Assembly (NCBI RefSeq): GCF_042485795.1
Contig: NZ_CP169368.1
Location: 1,488,001-1,552,000, forward strand
Reading direction: 5' to 3'
Source: Lonepinella sp042485795
Lineage (GTDB): Bacteria > Pseudomonadota > Gammaproteobacteria > Enterobacterales > Pasteurellaceae
Length of the DNA stretch: 64,000 nucleotides
The translations under genes and the position numbers were made by a program. Under the pieces are notes generated by a model. It made no database searches, had not been told where the DNA came from, and worked only from the letters and a program-made list of their open reading frames with translations. Positions 52,885-61,844 of the stretch are shown one piece after another; within the stretch, counting starts at the first letter, position 1, and each line of letters begins with the position of its first letter.

Positions 52885-52903
52885 TATGCTAATTAACTAA
52901 AAA

Positions 52904-54217
52904 CTAAATCGCCCAACCACAAGCATAAAATGCTACTAAAGCAATCGCAATTAACACTGTGCCAATATTGAGTTTTTTGAACTCGCCAGATACTACTCGA
53001 CCGATCACTAATGCAGCAAAACCAAGCATAATCCCAGTCACGATATTGGCGGTTAGCACAATAAATACCGCACAAATTAAACCGCTCATTGCACCGACAA
53101 AATCAGTAAAATCTAATTTACTCACATTGCTTAACATTAACAAGCCTACATACATTAAGGCTGGAGCGGTAGCGTAACTTGGTACTAAAAAAGCCAAAGG
53201 TTGGAAAAATAACATTAACAGGAATAATATGCCGACCACAATGGCGGTGATCCCCGTTTTTCCACCAGCTGCTGTTCCCGCCGCCGATTCAATATATACT
53301 GCCGCAGGTGCTGTACCGAAAATACCCGAGAATAAACTACTCACAGAATCCGATGTTAACGCTTTACCGCCATTAATAATTTGTCCGTCTTTATCTAACA
53401 AATTACCTTGCCCAGCTACCGCACGAATAGTTCCAGTGGCATCAAATACCGCGGTCATCACCAAGGCAAAAACCACGGGTAAAATCGCAGGTTGCAATGC
53501 ACCCATAATATCTAATTGTAAGAATAAAGACTGTTCGCCAAAGCTCGGCATTTTAAACACTTCACCTGAGAATTTCACATTCGGATCGAAAATTAAGCCG
53601 ATAATAGTAATCGCAATAATCACCCAAAGAATTGCACCTTTTACTTTCATTTTCTCTAAGCCAACAATCAACGCCAAGCCGATTAATGACATCAATACAG
53701 GGAAAGAGGTAAATTCACCTAATTTAACTAAGGTTCCGTTTGGATTTGATACCACAATACCTACGCCACTAGTCGCAATTAAGAGTAAAAATAAACCAAT
53801 ACCAATCCCTGCACCATGAGCAATACTGGACGGAAGATTACGCAAAATCCAAGAACGAATGCCAGTGGCAGAAATTAAAGTAAACACTGCCCCCATTAGG
53901 AACACCGCTCCCAAAGCGACAGGAATACTCACCTGCTGCCCAATAACCAAACTAAATGCTGTAAATGCGGTTAATGAAATAGCACAACCAATCGCCATTG
54001 GAGCATTTGCCCATAAGCCAATTAAGATTGAACCTAAACCAGAAACTAAGCAGGTGGCAATAAATACACTTTCTGCTGGAAAACCAGCCTGACTAAGCAT
54101 ATTTGGCACCACAATAACTGAATAAACCATCGCCAAAAAGGTGGTAAGTCCTGCGATAATTTCTTGACGAATATTTGAACCACGAGCAGAAAGCTCGAAC
54201 TGTTGTTCTAAAGACAT
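52904..54217 (-). CDS. NCS2-family purine permease (second copy)
   Basis: A 437-residue membrane transporter of the same group as the 7894-9189 product. It starts LEQQFELSARGSNIRQEIIAGLTTFLAMVYSVIV, with the VFDATGTIRAV segment of TM8 and the ESAAGTAAGGKTGITAIVVG stretch. The two copies differ clearly in sequence, so they probably prefer different bases or conditions. Its promoter region has a PurR box, so it is probably derepressed when purines are low. AAGTT-type site before the ATG is weak. Confidence 0.87.
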   Translation of the reverse strand: MSLEQQFELSARGSNIRQEIIAGLTTFLAMVYSVIVVPNMLSQAGFPAESVFIATCLVSGLGSILIGLWANAPMAIGCAISLTAFTAFSLVIGQQVSIPVALGAVFLMGAVFTLISATGIRSWILRNLPSSIAHGAGIGIGLFLLLIATSGVGIVVSNPNGTLVKLGEFTSFPVLMSLIGLALIVGLEKMKVKGAILWVIIAITIIGLIFDPNVKFSGEVFKMPSFGEQSLFLQLDIMGALQPAILPVVFALVMTAVFDATGTIRAVAGQGNLLDKDGQIINGGKALTSDSVSSLFSGIFGTAPAAVYIESAAGTAAGGKTGITAIVVGILFLLMLFFQPLAFLVPSYATAPALMYVGLLMLSNVSKLDFTDFVGAMSGLICAVFIVLTANIVTGIMLGFAALVIGRVVSGEFKKLNIGTVLIAIALVAFYACGWAI

Positions 54218-54274
54218 AAAACTTCCTAAATGAGTTAAGTTGGAAAAAAGCGTATTCTACCTGAAAGCACAAAA

Positions 54275-54290
54275 TAGTAAACGTTTGCGT
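54275..54290 (-). promoter_or_regulatory. PurR box upstream of the purine permease
   Basis: TAGTAAACGTTTGCGT matches 13 of 16 positions of the PurR consensus ACGCAAACGTTTGCGT, with a perfect 12-base run. It is about 58 bp before the permease start. Nothing else is seen in the gap of 298 bp to tyrP apart from an uptake core. Confidence 0.75.
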
Positions 54291-54515
54291 AAAATATTTT
54301 TATCTGCAAATTAAGTTGGTTATCTCCAGTAAAATCGTAGCTTCTATGGGTGTGTTAAATATTTTCCAAAATTAAACCGCACTTTTTTATTATTTTCTAT
54401 AAATAATGCGTAAAAATAGCAAAATGGTATAAAAATTTCTTACAAAAATAAAAATTCTCGTTAGAATGACGGTACTTTTTTATCATTTATTTTTACTTAA
54501 CTTAAGGAAAGCTAT

Positions 54516-55721
54516 ATGAGAAGTAAAACCTTTGGTAGTGCATTAATTGTTGCTGGCACAACAATCGGTGCGGGTATGGTGTCAATGCCATTAACATCAG
54601 CTGGAATGGGTTTTGGCTATACCGTGGCATTGTTAGTGATGCTTTGGATATTATTATGTTATAGTGCATTACTATTTGTGGAAGTTTATCAAAAAGCAGA
54701 ACGCCAAGATGCGGGAATCGCTACCCTAGCCGAACAATATTTTGGTATGACTGGGCGAGTGTTAGCTACTTTGGCGTTAGTCATTTTTATGTACGCTATT
54801 CTCACCGTTTATGTATTAATGAGTAGCGATTTAATCTCCACCGTGTTGCCTGCTTTAACCGAATATGGTACGGCGATTTCAGTTATCTTTACGCTATTTT
54901 TTGCGATTTTTATTATTGCAGGCACAGGACATGTTGATATTGCCACTCGCCTACTATTTATTGCCAAATTAGCCGCATTTGTTGTGTTATTATTCCTAAT
55001 GATCCCTAAAGTGACGATGGATAATCTGATGGCAATCCCATTAGATAAAGCATTATTAATTTCGGCTAGTCCATTTTTCTTTACATCTTTTGGTTTCCAT
55101 GTGGTCATTCCAAGTATCAACCGATATTTAGAAGGTAATGTTGCCCGTTTAAGAACCTCTATTATTGTGGGAACAGGGTTGCCTTTAGCACTCTATATTA
55201 TGTGGCAAATGTCAACTCATGGCGTATTGACACAATCTGAATTTGTACAAATTCTTAATCAAGAACCTACATTAGGCGGATTAATCAAAGCGGTAACGCA
55301 TATCACAGGCAGCCATTTTATCGGTTGGTCGGTACGTTTATTCTCATTATTTGCCTTGATCACATCTTTCTTAGGCGTTGCACTCGCCTTATTTGATTGC
55401 TTAGATGACTTACTAAAACGTGTAAAGATTAGATCTAACCGTCTATCTTTAGGCTTATTAACCTTTGTGCCTGTGTTATTCTTCGCTTTGTTCTATAATG
55501 ATTTCTTATCCGTATTAGCTTTTGCTGGACAAATGTTTACATTCTACGGTTTAGTATTACCTGTGGGTATGGTGTGGCGTGCAAGAAAACGTTATCCAGA
55601 GATGCCTTATCGAGTCATCGGTGGCAACATTTCTTTACTCATTGCTTTATTGCTTGGTGTGCTAATTATTAATGTTCCATTCTTAATTCAGGCAGGTTAT
55701 TTACCGAATGTCATCGGTTAG
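54516..55721 (+). CDS. tyrP: Aromatic amino acid (tyrosine-type) permease
   Basis: A 401-residue inner-membrane transporter of the TyrP/Mtr/TnaB family with about eleven helices. Family marks: SALIVAGTTIGAGMVSMPLTSAGMG, SSDLISTVLP, ASPFFFTSFGFHVVIPSI and FALITSFLGVALALFDCLDDLL. It imports tyrosine or a related aromatic amino acid with protons. AAGGAAAG is before the ATG. A TyrR site was looked for in the leader; one partial match exists but is not convincing. TyrP is favoured over Mtr because of the start sequence; this is inference. Confidence 0.85.
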   Translation: MRSKTFGSALIVAGTTIGAGMVSMPLTSAGMGFGYTVALLVMLWILLCYSALLFVEVYQKAERQDAGIATLAEQYFGMTGRVLATLALVIFMYAILTVYVLMSSDLISTVLPALTEYGTAISVIFTLFFAIFIIAGTGHVDIATRLLFIAKLAAFVVLLFLMIPKVTMDNLMAIPLDKALLISASPFFFTSFGFHVVIPSINRYLEGNVARLRTSIIVGTGLPLALYIMWQMSTHGVLTQSEFVQILNQEPTLGGLIKAVTHITGSHFIGWSVRLFSLFALITSFLGVALALFDCLDDLLKRVKIRSNRLSLGLLTFVPVLFFALFYNDFLSVLAFAGQMFTFYGLVLPVGMVWRARKRYPEMPYRVIGGNISLLIALLLGVLIINVPFLIQAGYLPNVIG

Positions 55722-55762
55722 AATGAAATTTAGGTGTATGACTATGCACCTTTGAATAATAC

Positions 55763-55799
55763 AAGTGCGGTGAAAAATAATGATTTTTTCACCGCACTT
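55763..55799. terminator. Inverted uptake-sequence terminator after tyrP
   Basis: AAGTGCGGTGAAAAA and TTTTTTCACCGCACTT make a 15-bp stem with a short loop between convergent tyrP and the ROK kinase gene. Confidence 0.83.
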
Positions 55800-55818
55800 T
55801 TGTCCACGATACCTGATC

Positions 55819-56697
55819 TTATTGAGCGACTTGTTTTGCCAAAGCAAAATTACCTAAAGTAGCCGAACCATTTTCCGCTACCGCAGGGATAACAACATAT
55901 TCATTCAAATCAGGTACTGGCACATAGCCATTTAACAGTTCAGTAAATTGCTGGCGAACGCGTTGCAACATGTGATGTTGAGCCATGACACCACCGCCAA
56001 ATACAATCACTTGTGGACGATATAATAGGGTCGCTTGTAAGGCAGCTTGTGCGATATAATAGGCTTGAATATCCCAAATATCAGAATCTTGAGCAATTAA
56101 TTCGCCACGAATACCAGAACGAGCTTCTAACGATGGACCAGCGGACAAACCCTCTAAACAATTTTTATGGAAAGGACAAGTACCATGAAAACCTTTAGCT
56201 TGATCTTGTGGATGTAACGCCACTAAAACGTGACCTGCTTCGGTATGACCAATCCCCCCAACAAATTCACCATGTTGAATAGCACCCGCACCAATGCCCG
56301 TGCCAATCGTATAATAAACTAAACTCGTCACATTTTTACGGACAAGGATTTCACCAAAAGCAGATGAATTAACATCTGTGGTAAAATAAAAAGGGACATT
56401 AACCGATTTCTTAATGGTTCCTACTAAATCTACATTTGCCCAGTTTGGTTTTGGTGTGGTGGTAATATAACCGTAGGTTGGTGAATTTTTATCAATATCA
56501 ATCGGACCAAATGAACCAATCCCAATACCTTGTAAACGATCTGCATAACGTTGGAAAAAAGCGACTGTTTGAGCGAGAGTTTCATCTGGTGTTGTAGTTG
56601 GAAATTGTACTTTTTCCACTACGTTAAACTGCTCATCCCCCACTGCACAAATAAATTTTGTGCCGCCAGCTTCAAGGCTGCCATATAATTTTGTCAT
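55819..56697 (-). CDS. ROK-family fructokinase
   Basis: A 292-residue sugar kinase of the ROK/Mak group. The N-terminal ATP motif is SLEAGGTKFICAVG, the GIGIGSFGPIDI and TGIGAGAIQHG loops follow, and the zinc site HGTCPFHKNCLEGLSAGPS is intact. It would phosphorylate the fructose released when ScrB cuts sucrose 6-phosphate. It is the last gene on the minus strand side of the sucrose locus, 119 bp after scrA, with a dispersed repeat in between. Confidence 0.88.
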   Translation of the reverse strand: MTKLYGSLEAGGTKFICAVGDEQFNVVEKVQFPTTTPDETLAQTVAFFQRYADRLQGIGIGSFGPIDIDKNSPTYGYITTTPKPNWANVDLVGTIKKSVNVPFYFTTDVNSSAFGEILVRKNVTSLVYYTIGTGIGAGAIQHGEFVGGIGHTEAGHVLVALHPQDQAKGFHGTCPFHKNCLEGLSAGPSLEARSGIRGELIAQDSDIWDIQAYYIAQAALQATLLYRPQVIVFGGGVMAQHHMLQRVRQQFTELLNGYVPVPDLNEYVVIPAVAENGSATLGNFALAKQVAQ

Positions 56698-56731
56698 AAT
56701 TAATTCTCTTTATTCTACTGTTACAAATAAC

Positions 56732-56807
56732 GTAGGGGCGAACCCATTTGTTCGCCCGCAAATTATACTTGATTAATCAATGGGCAGACATATCGATCCA
56801 ACCCTAC
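56732..56807. repeat. Dispersed GTAGGG-bounded intergenic repeat
   Basis: It begins GTAGGG and ends CCCTAC. A perfect 8-bp hairpin, GGGCGAAC with GTTCGCCC (56736-56757), is at the left end. A related short copy is at 45741-45772. Confidence 0.65.
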
Positions 56808-56816
56808 AAATTAATG

Positions 56817-58739
56817 TTATTTTACTACTTTCAAGAAATTATCGCCATGGGCAACATTTCCTTGAGCAATACCTTTGACTGCACTAAATTCATCTGTATT
56901 GGTAATAATCAACACTGTAGTGTGATCGAATCCAGCTGCCGCAATTTTAGCTAAATCAAAGTTGGCTAAAGGTGTACCCGCTTTTACTTTATCACCTACT
57001 TTTACCAATGGCTCAAAACCGTCACCTTTCATTTTCACCGTATCAATACCGATATGGATTAAAATTTCTGTGCCATTTGTTGTTTTTAAACCATAAGCAT
57101 GACCCGTACCATGAACAATTTCAACCACCGCATCGGCTGGAGCATAAGCCACGCCTTCGGTTGGTTTCACCGCTAGACCATCTCCCATTACGCCAGATGA
57201 AAAAACAGGATCATTCACATTTTCTAAAGCAACAATTTCACCTGTCATTGGAGCAAGTAAGATTTCCTCTACAGGTTTACTTGCCACCGCTGCAGGGGGT
57301 TCAACTGCGGTGTTTTTTTCTTCTGTTTTTGGTTCAACTTTTTTCTCTGTCGGCTTTTCATCTTCATAGCCAAACATATAGGTCAATGCAAAGGCTACGG
57401 CTGTGGTTGACAACACCATGATGGCATAAGACAGAATTTGCCCATTGAGATAAAGTAATGAACCTGGAATAATGGTAATACCAAAGCCCGTACCTGCAAG
57501 CCCTAAAATGGAAGCTAAACAACCACCAAATGCCCCTGCAATTAAACCCATAATAAATGGTTTACCATAGCGTAAGTTAACCCCGAAGATCGCAGGTTCA
57601 GTAATTCCTAACCCTGCAGAAAGGGCGGCTGGATAAGCCAAGGCTTTTAATTTCAAGGATTTGGTTTTGAAACCTACAGCTAAGGTTGCCCCTGCTTGAG
57701 CTGTCATCGCCGCTGTGATAATCGCATTAAATGGATCTTGTCCGTCTGCAGCAATAAGTTGAGATTCAAGCAAGTTGAAAATATGATGCACGCCAGTAAC
57801 AACGATGACTTGATGCACCCCACCAATAATCAATCCTGAAATACCATAAGGCAAGGCTAATAAGAATTTTGTGCCTGCCAATACATAGTTTTCTACAGAA
57901 TGGAAAATCGGACCAATCACCAATAAGGCTAAAATAGACATCACTAAAAACGTGGTAAATGGCACCACTAATAATGCTAATACATCAGGCACTCTTTTGC
58001 TAAACCATTGCTCAAATTTCGCCCCAATTAAACCCACGAAAAACGCAGGCAACACGGAGTTTTGATAGCCCACCACAGGAATAAAATCAAAGAAGTAAAT
58101 CGGTTCAGCACCACCAGAAGCAACAGCCCACGCATTTGGTAAAGCAGGACTTACCATCATTAACCCTAAAACTAACCCAATCACAGGATTGCCACCGAAT
58201 ACACGGAAAGCCGACCAACAAATTAATGCAGGGAAGAAAATAAAGGCAGTGTCTGTTAATACTTGGGTATAAATATAGAAATGTGAAGCAGAAAAAGCAG
58301 CGGAGGTTGTACCGAAAAGGCTCAAGATCGCATCATTGTTAATGGCTCCACGCACCCCCATAAATAAACCTGTTGCAACGATTGCTGGTAACAATGGCAC
58401 GAAAACATCACCAAAAGTACGAATCGCACGTTTAAACCAATGCCCTTGTGGTTGAGCTGGTGCAGCAGTTTGTGTCGTTTGGTTTGAACCACCATTTAAT
58501 GCCATCACTTCCGCATAAATTTTGTTTACTGTCCCTGTCCCCAAAATAATTTGATATTGTCCTGAATTAAAGAATGCTCCTTTGACTTTATCCAAGTCTT
58601 CGATAGTATCTTTATCAATTTTTGACTCATCTTTTACCATAATACGTAAACGAGTCGCACAATGTGCAAAACTTTGCACGTTGTCAAAGCCTCCAATGGC
58701 TTCGACAATTTTCTTTGCAATTTCTGTATCATTCATCAT
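56817..58739 (-). CDS. scrA: Sucrose-type PTS permease, EIIBCA fusion
   Basis: A 640-residue transporter of the PTS. Residues 1-80 are the EIIB domain with phospho-cysteine C27 in SFAHCATRLR. The EIIC membrane domain (about 105-450) has GGVHQVIVVTGVHHI and LGITEPAIFGVNLRYGKPF. A proline/glutamate/threonine linker leads to an EIIA (Crr-like) domain of about 150 residues with the phospho-histidine in LIHIGIDTV. It imports sucrose as sucrose 6-phosphate for ScrB. E. coli ScrA lacks the EIIA domain; the fusion makes this one independent of Crr. Start has GGAG eight bases upstream. Confidence 0.92.
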   Translation of the reverse strand: MMNDTEIAKKIVEAIGGFDNVQSFAHCATRLRIMVKDESKIDKDTIEDLDKVKGAFFNSGQYQIILGTGTVNKIYAEVMALNGGSNQTTQTAAPAQPQGHWFKRAIRTFGDVFVPLLPAIVATGLFMGVRGAINNDAILSLFGTTSAAFSASHFYIYTQVLTDTAFIFFPALICWSAFRVFGGNPVIGLVLGLMMVSPALPNAWAVASGGAEPIYFFDFIPVVGYQNSVLPAFFVGLIGAKFEQWFSKRVPDVLALLVVPFTTFLVMSILALLVIGPIFHSVENYVLAGTKFLLALPYGISGLIIGGVHQVIVVTGVHHIFNLLESQLIAADGQDPFNAIITAAMTAQAGATLAVGFKTKSLKLKALAYPAALSAGLGITEPAIFGVNLRYGKPFIMGLIAGAFGGCLASILGLAGTGFGITIIPGSLLYLNGQILSYAIMVLSTTAVAFALTYMFGYEDEKPTEKKVEPKTEEKNTAVEPPAAVASKPVEEILLAPMTGEIVALENVNDPVFSSGVMGDGLAVKPTEGVAYAPADAVVEIVHGTGHAYGLKTTNGTEILIHIGIDTVKMKGDGFEPLVKVGDKVKAGTPLANFDLAKIAAAGFDHTTVLIITNTDEFSAVKGIAQGNVAHGDNFLKVVK

Positions 58740-58804
58740 TGCAAAATCTCCATAAGATAAGGGTTAATAAACTTCATTCACTTTATCATTTTTTGCCGAC
58801 AAAT

Positions 58805-58827
58805 TAAACGAATATTTATTCGGTTTA
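58805..58827. promoter_or_regulatory. Candidate ScrR operator between scrA and scrB
   Basis: TAAACGAATATTTATTCGGTTTA is an almost perfect inverted repeat (GAATA and TATTC arms with matching AAAC/GTTT flanks) of the LacI/ScrR type. It lies in the 162-bp divergent gap and can serve both genes. No scrR gene is in the window. Confidence 0.6.
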
Positions 58828-58901
58828 TCCTGTCAAATATTGCTTTTTCAAAAGCTAAATATTCGGTACTATACAAGGAAATATCATCATTGGAGAGAAT
58901 T

Positions 58902-60335
58902 ATGGCATTTACTACAGAACAACGTTATCGTGCTTATGCTGACTGGTCAGCGGAGTATATCGAAAAAATTAAAAAAAACACCGCACTTTCACCGTGGCGA
59001 ACACATTTCCATATTGAAACTCCACACGGCTTACTCAACGATCCGAACGGTTTTTCCTATTTTAATGGTAAATTCACCTTGTTTTACCAATATTTTCCTT
59101 TCGGTGCCGCTCATGGCTTAAAATCTTGGGTACACACGGAAAGCACTGATCTTGTGCATTTCAAACAAACTGGCACCGTCATGTATCCCGATACCCCTTT
59201 AGATAGTCATGGTGCCTACTCAGGTTCCGCCATGCAATTCGGTGATAAATTATTTCTCTTTTACACGGGCAATGTACGTGATGAAAATTGGGTGCGTCAC
59301 CCTTATCAAATTGGGGCGTTAATGGATCAGAATGGCAACATTGAAAAGCTCAATAAAATACTCATTGAGCAACCTGATGATGTTACCGATCATTTCCGTG
59401 ACCCTCAAATTTTTGATTATCATGGACAATATTATGCCATTGTGGGCGGTCAAAATTTAGCGAAAAAAGGTATTATTAAGCTCTACAAAGCACGTAATAA
59501 TGACTACCAGCAATGGGATTACGTCAATGATCTTGATTTTGCCAATGATAACACTGCCTATATGATGGAATGCCCGAATATTGTTTTTGTCGCTGACAAG
59601 CCAGTCTTAATCTATTGTCCGCAAGGCTTAGATAAGTCCGTATTGGATTATCAAAATATTTATCCAAATATGTTCAAAATCGGTGATAATCTTGATGTAG
59701 AACAAGCAAAACTCATCAATCCTACCCCATTACAACAATTAGATTACGGCTTTGAATTTTACGCGACACAAGCCTTTAATGCCCCTGATGGTCGAGCGTT
59801 ATGTATCAGTTGGCTAGCCTTGCCAGATATGGAATATCCAACGGATAAATATGATTATCAAGGCTGTCTTTCTTTAGTTAAACAGCTTTCTATTAAGAAT
59901 GGCAAATTATGTCAAAATCCTGTGGCAGGCATGGTGAATTTGAGAACCACCCAAGCTACTTTTGCTGAACGACAACACACCAATAATATTTACGAATTAG
60001 AACTCAATTTCGCACCAAACATTCGTCACGAAATAATATTAATGGCGGATAAAAATGGTAACGGATTAACTATTATCGTTGACACCACTAAAGGTGAAGT
60101 CATTGTAGATCGCTCAAACTGCGGTGAAAAATTTGCAGAAAAATTTGGTACCGTTCGTTCTTGTCAAATTGAAAAACAAGCCACCACTGCTCGTATTTTT
60201 ATAGATAGATCGGTGTTTGAAATCTTTATCAATGGCGGTGAAAAGGTCTTTTCTGGACGTGTTTTCCCCAATGCAGAGCAAACAGGAATTACCATTAAAC
60301 AAGGCAATCCAACGGGCTATTTCTATCAACTATAA
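58902..60335 (+). CDS. scrB: Sucrose-6-phosphate hydrolase (GH32)
   Basis: A 477-residue glycosidase that splits sucrose 6-phosphate to glucose 6-phosphate and fructose. The beta-propeller motifs are NDPNGF (nucleophile aspartate), FRDPQIF (transition-state aspartate) and MECPNIV (acid/base glutamate); the C-terminal beta-sandwich ends the protein. The ATG at 58902 has GGAGAG five bases upstream, and the TTG at 58890 overlaps that site. It is divergent from scrA. Confidence 0.94.
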   Translation: MAFTTEQRYRAYADWSAEYIEKIKKNTALSPWRTHFHIETPHGLLNDPNGFSYFNGKFTLFYQYFPFGAAHGLKSWVHTESTDLVHFKQTGTVMYPDTPLDSHGAYSGSAMQFGDKLFLFYTGNVRDENWVRHPYQIGALMDQNGNIEKLNKILIEQPDDVTDHFRDPQIFDYHGQYYAIVGGQNLAKKGIIKLYKARNNDYQQWDYVNDLDFANDNTAYMMECPNIVFVADKPVLIYCPQGLDKSVLDYQNIYPNMFKIGDNLDVEQAKLINPTPLQQLDYGFEFYATQAFNAPDGRALCISWLALPDMEYPTDKYDYQGCLSLVKQLSIKNGKLCQNPVAGMVNLRTTQATFAERQHTNNIYELELNFAPNIRHEIILMADKNGNGLTIIVDTTKGEVIVDRSNCGEKFAEKFGTVRSCQIEKQATTARIFIDRSVFEIFINGGEKVFSGRVFPNAEQTGITIKQGNPTGYFYQL

Positions 60336-60350
60336 TGTAGATCTAAGTAT

Positions 60351-60373
60351 AGGGTGCATTTTACTTGCACCCT
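60351..60373. terminator. Terminator between scrB and gloB
   Basis: AGGGTGCA and TGCACCCT form an 8-bp stem with a 7-base loop, between convergent genes. Confidence 0.7.
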
Positions 60374-60383
60374 TATATCTTGA

Positions 60384-61085
60384 TTAAAATTTATCTTTAT
60401 CTTGTCTAAACTTAATAAATTGTGGTAAATCTTCTGCCTGCAAAAATGGGTTAATTTCCTTTTCTAACAATAAAGTCGTTGGCATACTCGGCAACCCTTG
60501 TTTTCTTAAGGATTCAACCAAAACTTTATGCTTTTGCACCGCACTTTTATCTTCTAATACGGTTTCTGCAAACGCCAAATTCGCTAAGGTATATTCGTGT
60601 CCAGCACAAATCAACGTATCATCAGGCAAGGCTTTTAAGCGTTGAATAGATTCAAACATCTGCTGATAATCCCCCGTAAACACTCGACCACAACCCACTG
60701 AAAACAAACAATCACCACAAAATAAATGACCGTCAACCAAAAAACTCACATGATTTGTCGTATGCCCTCCCGTTGGAATGACTTCAATGTGATAATCATT
60801 TAATTCAATTTTCCCCCTATCCACTACTTGCGTTAAGCCCAAATACGCACATTCAGTTGGACCAATAATCGGCACATCAGGAAAATAGCGTTTAAATTCT
60901 GTCACACCAGCAACATGGTCATTATGGTTATGGGTCAAGAAAAGTGCGGTAATTTTATAGGGATTTTGTTCAAAAAATGATAAGATAGGCTTAATTTCAG
61001 GAATATCGATCACAATTATCGATAAATTATCTCGTGAATAAAGCCAAATATAGTTATCATTACGGGCAGGAATTGCTTTTAACAT
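60384..61085 (-). CDS. gloB: Hydroxyacylglutathione hydrolase (glyoxalase II)
   Basis: A 233-residue metallo-beta-lactamase fold enzyme that hydrolyses S-lactoylglutathione, the second step of methylglyoxal removal. Metal motif THNHNDHVAG (HxHxDH), then GGHTTNHVSF, LFCGDCLFSVGCGR and AGHEYT. The start at 61085 gives MLKAIPARNDNYIW as in relatives; an ATG ten codons earlier overlaps the divergent methyltransferase gene. It shares a divergent gap with yafS as in E. coli. Confidence 0.93.
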   Translation of the reverse strand: MLKAIPARNDNYIWLYSRDNLSIIVIDIPEIKPILSFFEQNPYKITALFLTHNHNDHVAGVTEFKRYFPDVPIIGPTECAYLGLTQVVDRGKIELNDYHIEVIPTGGHTTNHVSFLVDGHLFCGDCLFSVGCGRVFTGDYQQMFESIQRLKALPDDTLICAGHEYTLANLAFAETVLEDKSAVQKHKVLVESLRKQGLPSMPTTLLLEKEINPFLQAEDLPQFIKFRQDKDKF

Positions 61086-61108
61086 TGTTTCTCTCTCTAA
61101 GGTTGAAT

Positions 61109-61816
61109 ATGGCACAAATACGTTGGCAAGCGAAATCAGCGAAAGCCTTTAAATTACCGTCTAGTTGGCAACAATTACCAAAAGGCGAACAATATTGCGA
61201 AACGCTTGGGGATTATTTTGCCAAATTTTCGCCCTTAATAACAGGAAAACAATTAGTTCGCCTAGGTGGATTAAGTGCCGAGCTAGAATGTAAAATGTCG
61301 CTCCCCTATCATTTTGTGCTAAGTCCAGAAATAAATAGTCATTTAACCGCATTATCTAATCAAAACAGCTATTCTCTAATTCAAGGGGATTTGGTTGAAT
61401 TGCCTTTTGAAAGCCAATCCGTAGATGTTTGTATATCCGCCAACACTCTCAATTTTATGCAAGATCCGCATCAACTGTTACGGGAAATTCAACGAATTTT
61501 AACCGATGATGGTTATTTGTTTTTGTCAATTTTCAACCCTTTTAGCGGATTACTGTTCAAACAAAAAATAAATCAACCTCAAAATCCAGCGTTACCGTTC
61601 CGCCATTTTTTGCCTTGTCGTATTATTGACTGGTTACATTTACTCAATTTTGAAATTATTCAACAACAAACTTTAGCCAATCTGTTTGCGATTGTGGCAA
61701 AAAAACAAACCTATCCATTGAGTTTGCAACCACAAAAACAGCGATTTGATCCAAGCAAGATTTTTCAGGGTGAGCCAGTGGGAGCATTTCGAAAAGTGGA
61801 AAAACATGAAATATAA
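61109..61816 (+). CDS. yafS: SAM-dependent methyltransferase (YafS-like)
   Basis: A 235-residue protein of the class I methyltransferase fold. The first motif is degenerate (LVRLGGLSAEL instead of the usual GxGxG), but the later ones are clear: QGDLVELPFESQSVDVCISANTLNFMQDPHQLLREIQRIL and GYLFLSIFNPFSG. The start at 61109 has TAAGG upstream; the frame is open further back into the gloB leader. The head-to-head arrangement with gloB is the same as in E. coli yafS, which supports the name. Confidence 0.8.
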   Translation: MAQIRWQAKSAKAFKLPSSWQQLPKGEQYCETLGDYFAKFSPLITGKQLVRLGGLSAELECKMSLPYHFVLSPEINSHLTALSNQNSYSLIQGDLVELPFESQSVDVCISANTLNFMQDPHQLLREIQRILTDDGYLFLSIFNPFSGLLFKQKINQPQNPALPFRHFLPCRIIDWLHLLNFEIIQQQTLANLFAIVAKKQTYPLSLQPQKQRFDPSKIFQGEPVGAFRKVEKHEI

Positions 61817-61836
61817 GGTGCGAAAGAATGCACCTT
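61815..61836. terminator. Hairpin between yafS and thiI
   Basis: AAGGTGC and GCACCTT form a 7-bp stem with an 8-base loop at the overlap of the yafS stop and the thiI 3' flank. Confidence 0.6.
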
Positions 61837-61844
61837 AATTCTAT

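Noticed and set aside
53229..53819. 196-codon frame opposite the second purine permease
   Set aside because: Same kind of shadow as above.
54440..54460. TyrR box before tyrP
   Set aside because: GTATAA-N6-CTTACA matches only about half of the consensus.
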